Notes: generated by a model from the sequence alone, not told the origin. A stretch of 64,000 nucleotides of DNA from Diadema setosum (GCF_964275005.1 NC_092690.1:13115787-13179786), one strand, 5' to 3'; positions 20,019 to 33,869 are shown, counted from the first letter of the stretch. A program made the numbers and translations.

Positions 20019-22470
20019 ATGATTACGGTCATATTGAGGAATATGAAGAATAAACCACCTGAATGGATGGATTTATTATATTTTTTTTTTCTTTTTGTAT
20101 GTTGGGAAGATTTTAGGTTTTTAATTCTAAGAACTTATTATGCATATTCAGGGGAAAATAATATGTTATTGTGTGGGGTTTTTTTTCTTCAAAATATTAA
20201 CTTTGATCCCTAAAGAAGATAATGGTAAGTATTACTTGAAAATTGGCGACTAATTTCTTTGCTGAATGTAATAAATAAATTACCGTCTGGATGTATTGCA
20301 AATCGAATTAAAAAGGCTTTGCCGTTCGTGATCACCGTGCCAGAAGTGAAAATCAGAAAGGGTTTTTATCAGATAGATTTATCGGAGAGAATATTCGCCG
20401 TTATGATTTGATTTTATGTATATATACACAGAATCTGATGTCAAGGATATTCCAGCATTGTTATTGTTGACTGATTTTGAAAAACATTTTGATTCAATCT
20501 CTTCCGAGTTTACAGAAAAGGAATGTCATTTTTTAAATATTGGTCCCTCAATAATTTCTTGGATAGATATTTTATATGCTGATGCTTTTTTTTTCTGCTC
20601 AGATTAATGTTGTTGTTTTTCGGTGTGTTTTTTAATAAGAGATTTAGGATAGAAAGGGGTTGCAGGCAAGGCGACCCTCGTTCTCCTTATATATTTTTGT
20701 TGTGTAGTGAAATATTGAATTTGATGATTTCCAGACCTTATTCATTTGAAGGGATAAAAACGATAGGATTGTTCAATATGCTGATGATACACCGTTACCA
20801 TTAAATGGTGCTGGCAGAGAATGGTTTATATATAGCAATGAATATTTTTATGATAGATTTGCAAATATATCTGGTTTAAAAATCAATAAAATAAAACAAA
20901 ACTTATATGGATAGGAAAATGTAAGAATTAAGAAGATAAAAATGGGGGAAATGTTGCCTGAAAGGAATAGGCTTCAGTGACTTTATGAGGGAGGTTTTAA
21001 GTATTTGAGTACACATTTTCTTTTTTTTTCTTTTTTTTTTCCTGATTTTTAGAGAACTGTTCAATATAATTATTATTATGAAAAAATAGAAGTGATTAGG
21101 AAACAAATAAACTCTTAACGTAAACGCTCTTTAACGGCGCTTGGTAGAGTTGTAGTAATCAAGTCATTGTTGTTATCAAAATTGAATTTTTATCTTTACC
21201 AAGTCCAAAAGATAACTTTTTGAATGAGATAAATGATAGGTTTTATAGTAATATGGGAAAGGAAGCCTAATAAAATAAACAGAATTCAAATGTCCTTAGA
21301 CGTATACACAATTGAGTGAACATATACGCACATGGTTACAGTATAATGATATCATGTATTAGGCGATTGCTATTTACAACGGATAAATGGTCAGAAAAAT
21401 TATTGAGTTCTTACTTCAGACCTATCAATTAGATAGAACCTCGGAAATATCTTTTTTTTTATTTGAACAAGCCTCACATACCTCTAATCCTTTTTTGAAA
21501 GAAATACTTACAGCTATCATACGGTGATTCACTTTCGGTTTATTGTTATGATTTCCAGTGCCATTCTTTGTCGAAAAATAATATGATTACTGTAAGGAAC
21601 TTCTTTTATGTGTCGGTTTAAACGAAAGTGATATTTAAAAAAAAAAAAAAAGGAATTCCGTTTTGTTAATTATTCTTTAGATGAAAAAGGAAATATATTA
21701 TCATTCACTGCTCTAAAGAGGAAATTATGATGTTGCTGTTAATTTTTTAGATTATTTTGGAATGTTTCAAGCGGTTAAAAAAAAAAAAAAACAGATTGTG
21801 ATAGAGGTATGAGTAACATGGAAAAGTTTTGTCAACCATGCAATATACTAGTACCGGACATTCTATATTTGATTATAAATCAACAAAAAGGATATTCACA
21901 TATTCATGCTGTTTTGTTATAGAGAATAGTGTACATCCATATCAATGTAAAGGAAGTGGCAGGAATTAATACAATTTGAGGAAGAGATATGGCAATCTTT
22001 TCGTTGGCCCCGTTCAAGAGCACGGCAGATGTTAATTTACGGTGGTTTCAGTTTACAATAGTTAATATAATTTTATATACAAATAACATGTTGAATATAA
22101 TTGGGCTGGTTGAAAGAAAAGAATGTTCGTTTTGTAAGGCGTGTATACTGAGACTTTAGTACATTTTTTTTTTTTTTGAGTGAGTGTAAATATGTTAATT
22201 GATCGTGGGTTGAAGTAAGAGAATGGATCAATGTTGTAACGCTGGGTTAGAAAAAAAAAACATTTAGAACGGAAAATAAATTATCTGGTTTTTATAAATT
22301 CGGCATTGTATATGCTTGTGAGATAGGAAATCTATGTTTGTACAATGAAAAGAATCATACCTCGTTCTGATTTATGTAAAGTTAGCATAGGGAAAAGGAA
22401 AAAATTTATTGCAAGAAATCATGAGCTGCAAGTGTTTCAGAAAAAAAAAATGGTGTCTGTTCAGATACCT
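20019..22470 (+). pseudogene. Decayed Tx1/L1-like LINE (reverse transcriptase remnant)
   Basis: Broken plus-strand frames keep ordered landmarks of a non-LTR retrotransposon ORF2. NWRLISLLNV, CIANRIKKALP and FLSDRFIGENIR lie at about 20240-20405. DFEKHFDSISSEF, in the position of the usual D-F-x-K-A-F-D, is at about 20470-20510. IERGCRQGDPRSPYIF is at 20650-20697. SGLKINK is at about 20870, LGRVVVIKSLLLSKLNF at about 21140-21192 and RRLLFTTDKWSEKLLSSYF at about 21361-21418. Stops and frameshifts separate them, so the element is dead. The endonuclease part and a clear 3' tail are not seen. Confidence 0.85.
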
Positions 22471-22900
22471 GTTCTCTTGATATGTATAGTATTATGATGG
22501 TCTGAGTCACGATATTTTCATTGCCTGTTTTTCAAAATACTTTGACATATAATGATGAATTTTGTGTTTAGGCGAATATATTTTTGATGTAGAATAACAA
22601 ATATCCCATGTGGGGAAAAAAAAAAGCTGTGATTACTGTCCTACCGCCACTGGTCGTTTAAAAATTGATTACTATACACAGTGTCATACATCATTGATAG
22701 GCCATACCTCTCTTTGACCATGTCAAACAGGCATTTTAATTTGTTGTGTGTGCATGTACCTGTCTTTCTGTATCTGATCCTGATGTGGTTTGATCTCTTG
22801 GCTGCCACAATCAACTTATCACGTCCAAGAAATTATGACATTTACTGTATAAGTTGTTAATATTTCATAAGTTTTTAGAGTAAAATTCTCTTGTGATCTC

Positions 22901-22937
<37 letters not shown>

Positions 22938-24340
22938 GCCATCCACCACCCTTTGTTTCAGCTGTCGATTAACAAGAAAACCCTCTTGATTGCGAAATAG
23001 CTACAGAGAAAGTTTTAACCTAAAATTGCATCACGTATTATAACAAGACAAAAGTTACTGTTTCATTCTGAAATTGGCATTTTGTGTAAATCCGCTAACG
23101 TTCCTAATTTTGTTCGTATTTAATGCATTTGATGAGTCCACAGAATTTTTCTTCAATATGAGATACGCAGTGAAATTTAGAGATGCCATTTTGATGACAA
23201 TAATGACAATTCACACATTCCTTCTAGGACTTGATGTGATAAGCATGTCTTTTCATCTACGTCATTGACGTAATTGATAATTATGAGGACGAGGTATCGC
23301 ACAGACAATATAACTGCATATTGTTGCATTCTCATAGTCTTTATCTAAACTTATGTCCGTGGTATTGATATGATTGCATTTCCGATCTCATTCTTTTAGA
23401 ACTGTCTTTTCGAATTGGAAGTTTGGACTAAATCTAACCTCCTCATAAGATACAATCACCGTATGCGGTGGCCGATGATTGGACGAAGCAGGAGCATAAT
23501 GTACTCGGCTTCTTGTCGTATAATTAGAAATTTGCACAGAAAGGATAAATATTCTCCATTAAGTAAATTGCCCGTTGTTATTTCAGTTGATTATAACACG
23601 CACGGGTCATTGCAATGAACTCATAAGTATTTCAAGCATTGTCTGTGGAAAAAAAAAAAGTAGGACCTTACGTGATATTCTCAAACTATCACACTTTGGT
23701 CTACATTAATAATGTTTTGCAGCATAGTTACTTAGTAAGTATATCTTCTGGACTGATTGAGAAGTCAGACCGTCGGTCGCTTTCTCCCTCCCCCATCCCT
23801 GTCTTTCCCAGCACCCCGTCATCTTTAAGGTTAGATTATGGTCTGAATCAAGAACTATAACATTATGTGGGCGCAGCTGGGTGCGGTGCTACTGTGACCT
23901 GGGAGGTGTCAAGTTCCCTGGTGCCTTTCTCCCGAGACGAGGGTGAGATAAGCAATAAACATCATAAAGGTTGCAGACTCGAATAATCACTAAATTTCCC
24001 TTTTTTTAAGTTATATCAGTAATATTAAAAAAAAAAAACAATGAGAAGAAGGATATCACATCCTTTCGAGCAAATAATATAGTCACAGGGACAGAACTTA
24101 TGAACACCATTTCATATCAGAGTAAAGCTCATCTATATACATGTATTGGAAATTCATCTACGTGCAACTATGTCAGAAGGATAATTTCGCACTGATGAAG
24201 GCTGTGAGCGTTAGCACCTGAAAGTTTCGGAGGAAACTAATTTGTATTGAGATCAAAAGTTTAACACCAATTCCAGACTGTTACATATCCTTTGTGAATA
24301 AATTGATATATACAGACAAACGTCGGTTTTCGCGAAAAAT
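22471..24340. other. AT-rich intergenic stretch, no gene recognised
   Basis: It contains a (TC)n microsatellite and several poly-A runs. Small ORFs (for example 23415-23618) lack domains and codon bias. It could include further LINE debris beyond recognition. Confidence 0.5.
22897..22937. repeat. (TC)n microsatellite
   Basis: A nearly pure TC run of about 40 bp. Confidence 0.97.
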
Positions 24341-25300
24341 TAACCCTATAAAGGCCAAGGGTTACGCAATGTGCCCCCTACCAGATTTTGATTTGCCACT
24401 CTTTCGCTCTTAATCCAATTTCAACCAAATTTGGTTACTTTTCCTAAAATCTTATTGCAAACATTTTGCTTTATAATTCAGCTATATTTGATATTGCTGT
24501 GGTTGCCATGATATTAAACCATAAAGTGACAACCATGTCAGTCAGATTTTGCGTATTTTTCTGTTCCAATTTCAATTAACAATATTATAGTGTATTAAAT
24601 GGGCGGGGTTTTAGGGGGTGAAATAAAAATTTGCTGAAGAAAGAAAATGTGAATTAATGGTCCTGAAATGTTTTCCTATTATTTCCTTTGTTTTTATGTG
24701 ACAAAGACATAAAACAATAGATATATTAGAGATAATTGAAAACAATATTTTCCAAGGATTGTTCTTCTATTTTGTGTCATTCTGATTCCTTCACTCATAT
24801 TATCAATCTGCAAACTAAAAATTCCAATATTATGGAAATATGAAATGTGATAACTATACATGTACCTATCCCAAACAATACATCACAAGTCTCATAATGT
24901 ATTTCTTTATGTTGTTATGAATAGCGCCCCCATTTTGCGACCTTGAGAAATTTCAACCATAACGTTAATGAGACTCGACATGGACATAATTTTTGGCAAG
25001 TATGAAAATGATTTGTCGATAATAAGACATGTATACTGGGGATGAAGAAATCATCCAGAAAAATCATGTTTTTAGCATATTTTCTATGTATTTTTATATA
25101 TTTTGGTAAATAGCGCCCTCCATGGGTGACCTTGAGAAAATTCAAATATGCGGTCATATTAGTTGCTCTACCCATGTGCCAAAAAATATGACGACGATAT
25201 AACAAAGTTATCTAGGGGGCACATTGTGCCCCCCCCCCCCCCCCCCCCCCCCATTGGGCCTGATAGGAAGGGTCAGAATAGCTTGGGCTTTATAGGGTTA
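24341..25300. mobile_element. TTAA-flanked piggyBac-like element, decayed or non-autonomous
   Basis: The ends are TTAACCCTATAAAGGCCAAG and GCTTTATAGGGTTAA, so CCCTATAAAG terminal repeats sit inside TTAA as in piggyBac elements. Subterminal AATGTGCCCCCT and AGGGGGCACATT are also inverted. TAGCGCCC[TC]C and CCTTGAGAAA occur twice inside (24924-24954 and 25112-25140), pointing to an internal duplication. The 96-residue frame at 25205-24915 shows no transposase motif. A long poly-C (25230-25252) may be assembly-sensitive. Confidence 0.8.
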
Positions 25301-26060
25301 AAAGGTTGTTGCTAAAAACTGTTAGTTGCTGTCAGGAAACACAATACCCAAATGTTAATGTGAATGTGATCAGACTGGTGATGTGCAGACCAGTTGGAGA
25401 CTAATAAAACGACAATGCTAGATATTCATAGAGTCCCGTATAAACACGGTCATCCCATATACCACATCATCGGAAAAATATGAGGTGCAGGTAGGCCCTT
25501 ATATAGCTTTCAAGCCGTTCATTAACAGTCAATGCATTCTAATTTTTCATCATGTCCAAATTTGGCTTTGATACACGGAATAAAACCAAATAACCAGACG
25601 GAAAAAAAGGAAGTTATCAAATAAGTTGTAGGCCTATAAAAATAATGATAATTTGAAGACATCGTGGAATTGCACTGTAAAAAATAACCGTTTCATTTCT
25701 GTACTATTCCGAACGTATACACACTTTCCGAACACTGTATGAAAGATACGTTTTAATCGAAGCCTCTATCACATTTTATTTTAAATTGATACAGATATCG
25801 GCCAAATATACGCGTAACATTTTGTTGTATGGGGAACACTTTTTTATCAGGAATTTGGGGTGCAACCTTCGGCAATAGATCGATGCTCCATGTCCCTACA
25901 CCAAGCCCTACACCCATCTCACTGGTTTCTTTGTTCTAAAAACTGTAGATACTCGAGCAACGAAAACGTATAGATCATGTATACACACAAGCATGCATGC
26001 ATAAGGACCGTTTGATTTCGAGCACATCACACCTGTCCAGGCACCATTATTTAGTGATGA
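25301..26060. other. Intergenic sequence, nothing recognised
   Basis: AT-rich sequence without supported coding or repeat structure. Confidence 0.45.
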
Positions 26061-26073
26061 CTTGGAGTATATG

Positions 26074-26252
26074 CAGGGGGGGGGGGGGATCCAAGATTTC
26101 CTTACAGAGGGGGGTGCCTTCACAAAATTAATAAGGGGCGCACACGCCCCCCCCCCCATTTTTTCTTTTGATTTCCTTTGTTTTGACCAAAAAAAAAAAA
26201 AAAAAGATAAAGGGTGCGCGCGGCCGATGCGCTCCCTTTGGATCCGCCACTG
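26074..26252. mobile_element. GGATCC-ended MITE-like repeat
   Basis: The left end GGGGGATCCAAGATTTCC faces the right end TTTGGATCCGCCACTGG. The interior holds GGGGCGCACACGCCCC and GGGTGCGCGCGGCC words plus long homopolymers. The right end matches a CAGTGGCGGATCCA terminus seen in many animal DNA transposons, by my recollection. Open frames across it on both strands are low-complexity artefacts. Confidence 0.6.
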
Positions 26253-27353
26253 GTATGAAAAGCATACAGTATCCATTTTTTTTTTTTTTTTTTTTTTACG
26301 CGCACTGTGTCGCATGTCAAAAAAATACGATTTCTCTTCAGAAGGGTCAAACAAGGGTTAGATGAAATAAAAGGTCAGCGGTTAAATGGGAAATATGTGT
26401 AAATCTGTCCTATAAAAAAAATGATTATTTCGATAACTGCCTTCTGTTTCTTACGATATGGTAATAAGGTTAGGATGATCATATCCCTGACTTTCAAAAT
26501 AATATGATGAATCATTTTTCGTTTATACCCTTGAATTTTACACATACTGTGAATACCGCTTCTGGAAAAAAAAAAATAGTATGGGCCCTATAAGAGACGG
26601 GTGAATGCAAACAAAAGCGGCAATAAAACATAGAACCGGAAACTCCGCCTTTCCTTTCTCACGAAGGGCTTCCGGTTCACTGATCTCTCTGTATTGTATC
26701 CTCCATAGTTATACATACTGGTGTTTTCGTTTCGTCACATGTTTCCTATGATTATACACGGGCTTCAACAACTAATAGGAATATTCGTCTTTGCATGGAA
26801 GGGCCAGACGACAACAGACTGAGGCTCGCACATATACCTTTTTTTTTTTTCTTTTTACGAAGTGAGCACTTTGACTTACCCCCTCCTAACAAAAACATCT
26901 CGATTCAATTCAAGTAACATTTACTTAACTCAATTATACTATATGAATGGAAATTCAAATGCTGTGCTATTTCATTTTACGTTCAATTCAATTCAATTCA
27001 ATTATTTTCATTTTTTTTTTCAACAAAACATATAACACAGAATAAATCAGGAATTATATTTTATACATTCGATTTTGCAAAGGATAGATGATTATAATTA
27101 TATACATGCATATCGGCAAAAATACAAAGTTATATGCGGCTTAAGTTGAAAAAAAGAACAGAATTGAGAGGTTTAAAAGCATGCTTGTATATTGTGAACC
27201 ACTCAAAAAAAAATCTTATGAGCTAGGGACGTGGAACCAGATGTATACTTGCAGCGTCTATCGGCTCCAGTATACAACGCATATCATGTACAAAATGATA
27301 TAAAGAATAACAATAAAAGGGCAGAAATTTGATCAAATTGTATAATGGGCCTC

Positions 27354-27398
<45 letters not shown>

Positions 27399-28560
27399 TA
27401 GGCCTGTATTAATGAATATCTCATGCCTTCAGTGACTGGAGAAAAAAGTAGTGATCCCGGTTTAGGATGGTTGAACAGCCCCTGCCTTTTTTTTTTTTTT
27501 TTATTATTCTGTCAACTTTTTGGTGATGGTGAATTAAAATGACTAATATACGCTATAGAAAACATTCGTGATGAGTTATTTTCTTTTTCATCTCTTTTAT
27601 TTTCTTTTTCCTTTGTACCTTGATAATCTAGTTTTTATATAGTTTCGTCATTGTTACTTTGTGTCCTATCTCCATTGAATGCATATCAAATTTACACTGG
27701 TATATTTTCTTGGAACCTGCGTTTACAAGCTTTGCTTTTGCGGTTCCATCATATTTCACAAGTTATAGAGAATTGTCTTATGTACATTATATACGCTGAC
27801 ACACTTTCTGTCCATGCCCCGATTTATAACATATTTTGTATCTTGCTTGGTTTGTATTCTTTTTAGTGTATTTTGATGAAATGTATATCTCATGTGAAAT
27901 ATGAAAATAAATATGCTGGAACTGTTTACTGTGTCTCGAGTGTAAGACCGGTGCAGTTTCAGTTATTCAATTCAAAATGAAAATGAAAAAAAAAAAAACA
28001 ACAACAACTTGTATCTGGTTGCTGCTGTTTGATACCTCGCGTTTGCACGTCTCTTTACTTTAGTGTATTGTGTTGGTCCTCTTCTCCGCTTTTGTATCCA
28101 CTTTAATTGTAATGAATATGGACGGAGTTAACCCAAACAAAAAAAAAAAGTGAGGAAAATTTTTCGGAGTGGTTGGTCCGCTAAAAACCCATAAAGTGGC
28201 TGCAGGCACGTAGGCCTTTAATAGCTGCTAAAGCTATGATTCTGAGAAAATTACATAGGGGCCTATAGGCTTGTTATGCCGCCTTAAACCTATCCAAGAC
28301 AAGACAACAACTGCCCCCCCCCCCCCATGAGTCCGTTAGAAAGAAAGCCGTCAAGTAGGCCTAAATCATGTCCGCATGGGCATTAGTTTCACTGTACAGT
28401 ACAAGCAGGTCTATTACGTGTGCGACAATGTATTTTAATGATCTCTTCAAATGATATGATATTCAGTGAGAGAATAGTCTTTTGCTTGCTTGTTGATTTC
28501 TACTGAGGGTAGCAAAGCTCCCATTGTACACGTTGCTAATTGATCAATAAAGCCTTTCTA
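26253..28560. other. AT-rich intergenic stretch with simple repeats
   Basis: It includes homopolymers, a (CAATT)n run at 26981-27003 of the kind often seen at retroelement ends, and a (GT)n run. A frame at 27651-27866 has no recognisable domain. No gene supported. Confidence 0.5.
27356..27397. repeat. (GT)n microsatellite
   Basis: A pure GT run of about 40 bp. Confidence 0.98.
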
Positions 28561-28570
28561 TACCTCTACT

Positions 28571-28745
28571 CTTTGCAATTTTATTGATAGCACTGTAATA
28601 TAAAGAATAATAGGCATCTTTACTACCTTTTGCGAAATGTTTTAGGTCTCAATTTCTATACAGTTCGTAACTTTATCGATAGCACTGTAATATAAAGAAT
28701 ATATACTTTACAATTTGCAATTTTTTTAGGTCTCAATTTGTTGGA
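28571..28745. repeat. 92-bp direct duplication
   Basis: GATAGCACTGTAATATAAAG occurs at 28586 and again at 28678, and TTTTAGGTCTCAATTT follows each. Two tandem copies of about 92 bp with moderate divergence. Confidence 0.9.
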
Positions 28746-29094
28746 AAGACTGGCAAACTGAGTGTGCACTCTGGATCAAAACCAGAAATGTATAAATCAA
28801 TCATCTCAACGAATAACAATAATTGTATTCTTTGTACAATGTCATTTGAAAAAGGAGATAACAGTAAGTCTAGTTACTTGTCTGCTTTTTTTTTTCTCAA
28901 AAAGCGAATCGAGCCAAATACCTGCACATGATACTGCTCATGGTCTAATCTTTTTAGTGTTTACTCAAACGACATTTCAAGAATATTTTCTGAATTTTTC
29001 ACCTGTCACTGGTTTATTTATACAAAGTAGGGATAATCTATACCACTAGAAGTCTATACCCCAGCAGGACAGACAGTCCCGTGTTGACGATACA

Positions 29095-29700
29095 CCATTC
29101 GAAAATGCCGCTTATCTAGCGCCATCTTATGACGTCAATGTAAATTAAAAACTGGGCTGTGTCCGCTGACGTGTACGTACGTGTCCGTAATTTTCAGGTA
29201 AATTTTTATAGATTTGTATATTTGTGGTAGTGTAATTTACTATATATATAGTACTGTTATATACTCCGTGAAAATGCGGTCGGGATTGTCGAGCTTTATT
29301 GGGGATTTGGAGTTGTTTTGTGCATACAATTTGGTATTTACCTGGACGTGTCCGTCGATGTGTTATGTCTGCGGGAAGCTGTACGACACACACGAGTGCT
29401 TGAAATCGCCCATATGTTTGTACAGGGCGCGCGCCATGTTAAAATGATAATTTCGGCGTGCCCCCGCCCCGCGGGTGTAGGGCTCTGTCGCGCGTGATAG
29501 CATGTACAGGAGCTGTGAAGGCATACATTATGCGGGCAAGATGCAGACTACGCAGTATGCATGTGAAAGGGAAATAGGCTGATGTACTGTGCTGTACATC
29601 AATCGTGCAATGCAATAGACTTGCGTGCGTATGCGTCGTCGCGTATCATGCATGTATGTCTGACTGGACCAAACGACCGGCGGCACATATTACAACCGTG
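29095..29700 (+). promoter_or_regulatory. GC-richer candidate promoter with CRE and YY1-like sites
   Basis: A perfect palindromic CRE, TGACGTCA, is at 29130-29137, immediately after a YY1-like GCGCCATCTTA. A strong donor TTTTCAG|gtaaat follows at 29197/29198. This could be promoter plus first non-coding exon of the zinc-finger gene (first acceptor at 36837), leaving a 7.6-kb intron; that link is an inference. A small cysteine-bearing frame at 29274-29447 overlaps it (see findings). Confidence 0.35.
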
Positions 29701-31631
29701 GGAAACTTGTAATCCTGTCGTAAACAAGTCGGACAGGCCATTCTACCATTGACTAACGTATCACTAAGATTCTGTAGATTATTTTTCTACGTTTTAAGCA
29801 ATGATATACCCCTAATTGTCACCCGACCACCATGACATAATCTGACTCTCTCTTGGGTCGACTGAGTAAAAATGGTTCATGTTGGAGGGGAATGTGAAAC
29901 CACGCTACACGAACGATGCATGATGCATGATGGTGGCCGATACTTCCGATAGTCGTCATGGTCGTAGGACTCGTACATGTGATTGTGGCTGGGGGCATCA
30001 ATTCAATTAAACGTGTAACATAAGTAGGACCCAACATTGTACCACTTCCAAACTAACAATGTTAGTTGTCCTCGTGACTTTCGAAACTTTGCCTAGCAAA
30101 CTGGCCTTGTATGAGTAAGAAGAAATATGAAATGCAGTAGGCCTACACGTCGCTACACTAATAAAACACTGAATACCACGTCATGAAAATATCACAATCA
30201 GTTTTGTGATTGCAAAGGGTGCTAGGGTAGGCCAAGGCCAGGCCCAGGGTAAGCTAACTAACAGTTAAAGTAAATTGATTGATTGGATAGATTATGAATA
30301 AATGCACGAGACATGAATAGCCATCATTTTGTTCATACATTATTGTCATTTAATTATATTTATGCTGGGCTGCTCATCACTTCAATAGTTAATGTCAATA
30401 CAATGAAAAATAAATGTGATAGGATATGTAACACAGTTACAGAAAATTCTTGGACCTTTTCTGTTACATTGTAGATTGCCCAAAGGTTAACGTGTTAGAA
30501 CTGCTACCTAGACACAAGATTCAAGACATTCAATTTTTTCGCCCAATTTTTATTGGTGCTGTTCATTGCACCTTCAACCTCATTGCTGGAGGTGGCTAAC
30601 TTTTTCGGAGGCATGCAAATGCAAGAAACTATTACCGGTACTCAGAGCTACCAAGTCTCGCGCATTCTGAGTGAGACTCAAGCATTTAGGGGTCGTCTCA
30701 CGATCTCACGGATGGGTCCCATTTTTCTCACGCATTGGGCAAAGTCTGCAATTTGGACCCATAATTAGGAGCATAGATCGAAGGATTGAAGTGATAGTTA
30801 CAATTGAAGGTATATTTTCCCTATGTCTCTTAAAATAAGTAAGAAATAGTCATTTAAGTATGCACCTGATCGCACCATTAAAGAGATAAAATTGAAAAAG
30901 CTCCCTACAGTGGAGGCCACGAGGGGAGGGGGGGGGGGGGGGTTGCGTGCACATTCGCTCGCCGAAATGCCGAGTCATGAAAATCTCACTCATAAGATTG
31001 TTTTTTAACTTGGCATCCCTGCGGTACTAAGTATTTGATAGTCAAGCTGCCCGTAATTCAACCACATTGTGCCTCCCAATATTCATAGGCTAACCTCCTG
31101 GAAAGCTGTCATGTGCTCATGCGTGTGGTTGAATATTGGCCAGAGATGTCGGTCCTCAGTCCAGGTTTTCTGTTTTGTTTTTTTGTTTTTTTGTTTTGTG
31201 TTTGTTTTTTTGTTTTTTTAATTTGGCCTAATCCAATCATGGGATATGTACTACTGTACAATGTATGCCACACATTTATTGAAAAAAAAAATATGTATAC
31301 TTTTGAAAGATTCTGTACAGATTTCTCACTTGACACCGTGAAGATGTACATTTAGTGATCTCAGTTCTTACTGCTGGGTTGTAATTATCCAAATTATTGA
31401 CACAAACAAGCTATCTGGATGAATACAAAGATTGCATACAACTTAATTGGCTAAACTCCATTAGAGAAGCACTCAAATAATTCACTTCAGTACCGGTATC
31501 GGTATGTCTGTCTTTGTAGGAGGTACAAATAGAAGAAAAAAGGATGAAGGAATCTTGTTTAATCGTCTGTCATTGAAGAGTGTTAAAAGCCACCATTACT
31601 TATGCTTTACCATGGCAATTTGCTGTTCTTT

Positions 31632-31732
31632 AACCTGTTGAGGACGAGTCCCGAGTATATCCCAGTATACTCGGGCAGATGTCTATGGGAAATGCGTGTT
31701 GTAGCAAAGTCTAACCATCCTCGGTGGGTTGT
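31632..31732. mobile_element. Short GTTGAGGACGAG element (about 90 bp), copy 1
   Basis: ACCTGTTGAGGACGAGTCCC at the left and ACCATCCTCGGTGGG at the right are inverted, around GAGTATA-type words and CTATGGGAAATGCGTGTTG. Related copies are at 51293-51380 and 61456-61550; the ends of the 7117-7542 element also match. Confidence 0.75.
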
Positions 31733-33869
31733 ACATTGTATCTTGGCCACGCATCAATGCCCTTGCACAAATCTAGAGTGTAGCAAGCACATAGGATACC
31801 TATTGCAATTTCTGTGCTCATCCAGCAATGTTTCAAAAACGCAGCAGGGAACAATTTTCCTTCTTGAAATTGAATAGCAATTTATGTCGATGGACATACA
31901 TTTTCAACAAAATGGTATACAAGTCTATACGATGTAATGAAACTGCTATGCAAATTACATTTTGTATAGCAGTCATACCAAAATGCATAGCAAATTGCTA
32001 TGCGATACCAGGAAAATTATTCCCTGCGCAGTAATTTCACCGTATTATTTTGGTCAAAGTAGGCTGATGACAAAATCGCAGGGAAGCTAGAGAAATGTAT
32101 TAGTTCAGTAAACTCTGTTTTGTAAGTATCAAGAGTCCGTTTGAGGTCAAAGCTACTTGGCTGATAAACCACTAGTTTCTAGTCTACCACCAAGAGTGTA
32201 TCTTTCATGGGCAATTAGCAGCACTTGGTGAAAATGAACCTTGTCGAAAGTGAGGGAAATTCATGACATTTATCATGCACACTCATCTTTTGAAGTAGAG
32301 AATGGTATCTCATAGTCAAATTTGGTTGATAACAAAACAAACCTTGGCACATAAAGAGTACAATGTATATTATCTTGGTGGAGCACAGTCATAACTTGCC
32401 AAAGCTACAAATTCTCTGTTTTGTACAAGTGTATCATAGGTAGGTACTGTAAGCTTTGCAAACAATGCACTGTCCAATTCTTTACAGTGCTATAAGTGTG
32501 AAGAAAGCTGTACAGAATTTGAATGATGATCCATCACTTCCAAATTTACCCTGTAGATCATTGTATCAAGTGATGTGACTCTTACTTTATTGGATAGCAG
32601 TAATAAATGTTGAAAATACACACACCTGAATGATGTTCAACCCTTTGATAGTGTATTAATTGTCGATTAGCACCAATGCTGCACTATTTTCTTCATGAAG
32701 TGGATGGAAAACTAACTGCCAGTGAATAGAGATCACTATAAATCCCCATAATCTCTATCGTGTCACCATGGCCAGTTGGTGTATATAGCCTATAGGCACA
32801 TTGTTTTGTAGGCCCGAGTTGGATGGCAAACTTGGGATCAGTTTAGGAGGAATTACCTGAAAGTTGATGAAAAAGCACAGCAAGTTGCAGCTAAAAGTGT
32901 CTGGGCATACAGTTGTATAACAGGTTAATACTGTTTTGCTGGTTAATTGCTGTCATGTGCACCCAATAGTTTTGGCACAACTATAGCATTTCACTTCCTT
33001 CTGAAACAGGGCGTAGTGAAAGTGTTACTTTGCTGACTCAGATACTATGTAAGAGCATTGCAATTTTCTCATTCTTGGGTGTGTGTGTTTTGTTTTGTTT
33101 TGTTGGCTGATGCAGAGACCCTGTTTTAATTACATTAAAATTCACTTTATGAGCAAAGGACAAGTCTGTTTGAAGTACTTAGTGCTACATTGGGATAGTC
33201 TGGAATTGTGTGCTACAATTTTTATACATAATGTATGAGCTGCAGCTTCTTTTCCCTATTGCTACTCAAGTCATAAGAATATTTTTTTCGTCCATTGGTT
33301 TCGCATGATTAAATTTCCTTAGATTAGACAATGTTCTACTGCCTACATGTACCAATAAAAGTCTCCATGAAGTAACTTGACATGATGAATTCCATTTATG
33401 ATTATTTACAACCCCTTCCTTGTATGATTTTCAAAAGATCAGATCTGAATACAACATTTGAACCCTTGTAGTGATGCACAGAAAACTTGGTTTGCTAGAT
33501 ACATCATCATGTATGTATGGCCTCAAAATACTCATTTTATTTTGGGGCAGTCATTATTGTAGACAGACTTTTAAGAGAATCCTTAAAAATTTGAGACAGA
33601 GAAACTTAAATGCAAGAAAGCTTGCAAGTGATGCCTTGAAGGCAGTTACAATGTAGGCCTACATAATGCTATCAGATAAAATAACATGTCTGTGTGATGT
33701 TCCTGTCAAGAGTGGTGTACTGTATTTAGTATCCTGTATCACTGTATTACTCGGCATTGTATGCAACCAAAACTGATTTGCTTTACCCAGAAATTTACAA
33801 ACTATCAATGAATTTAGAGCAGGTGAGGTTACAGTACATGGGTTAGCCCAAAGATTTTATTTGTACTGG

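Noticed and set aside
25908-26361. Overlapping 148-, 99- and 76-codon frames
   Set aside because: They run through homopolymers of a MITE-like repeat; the product is low-complexity poly-Lys or poly-Phe.
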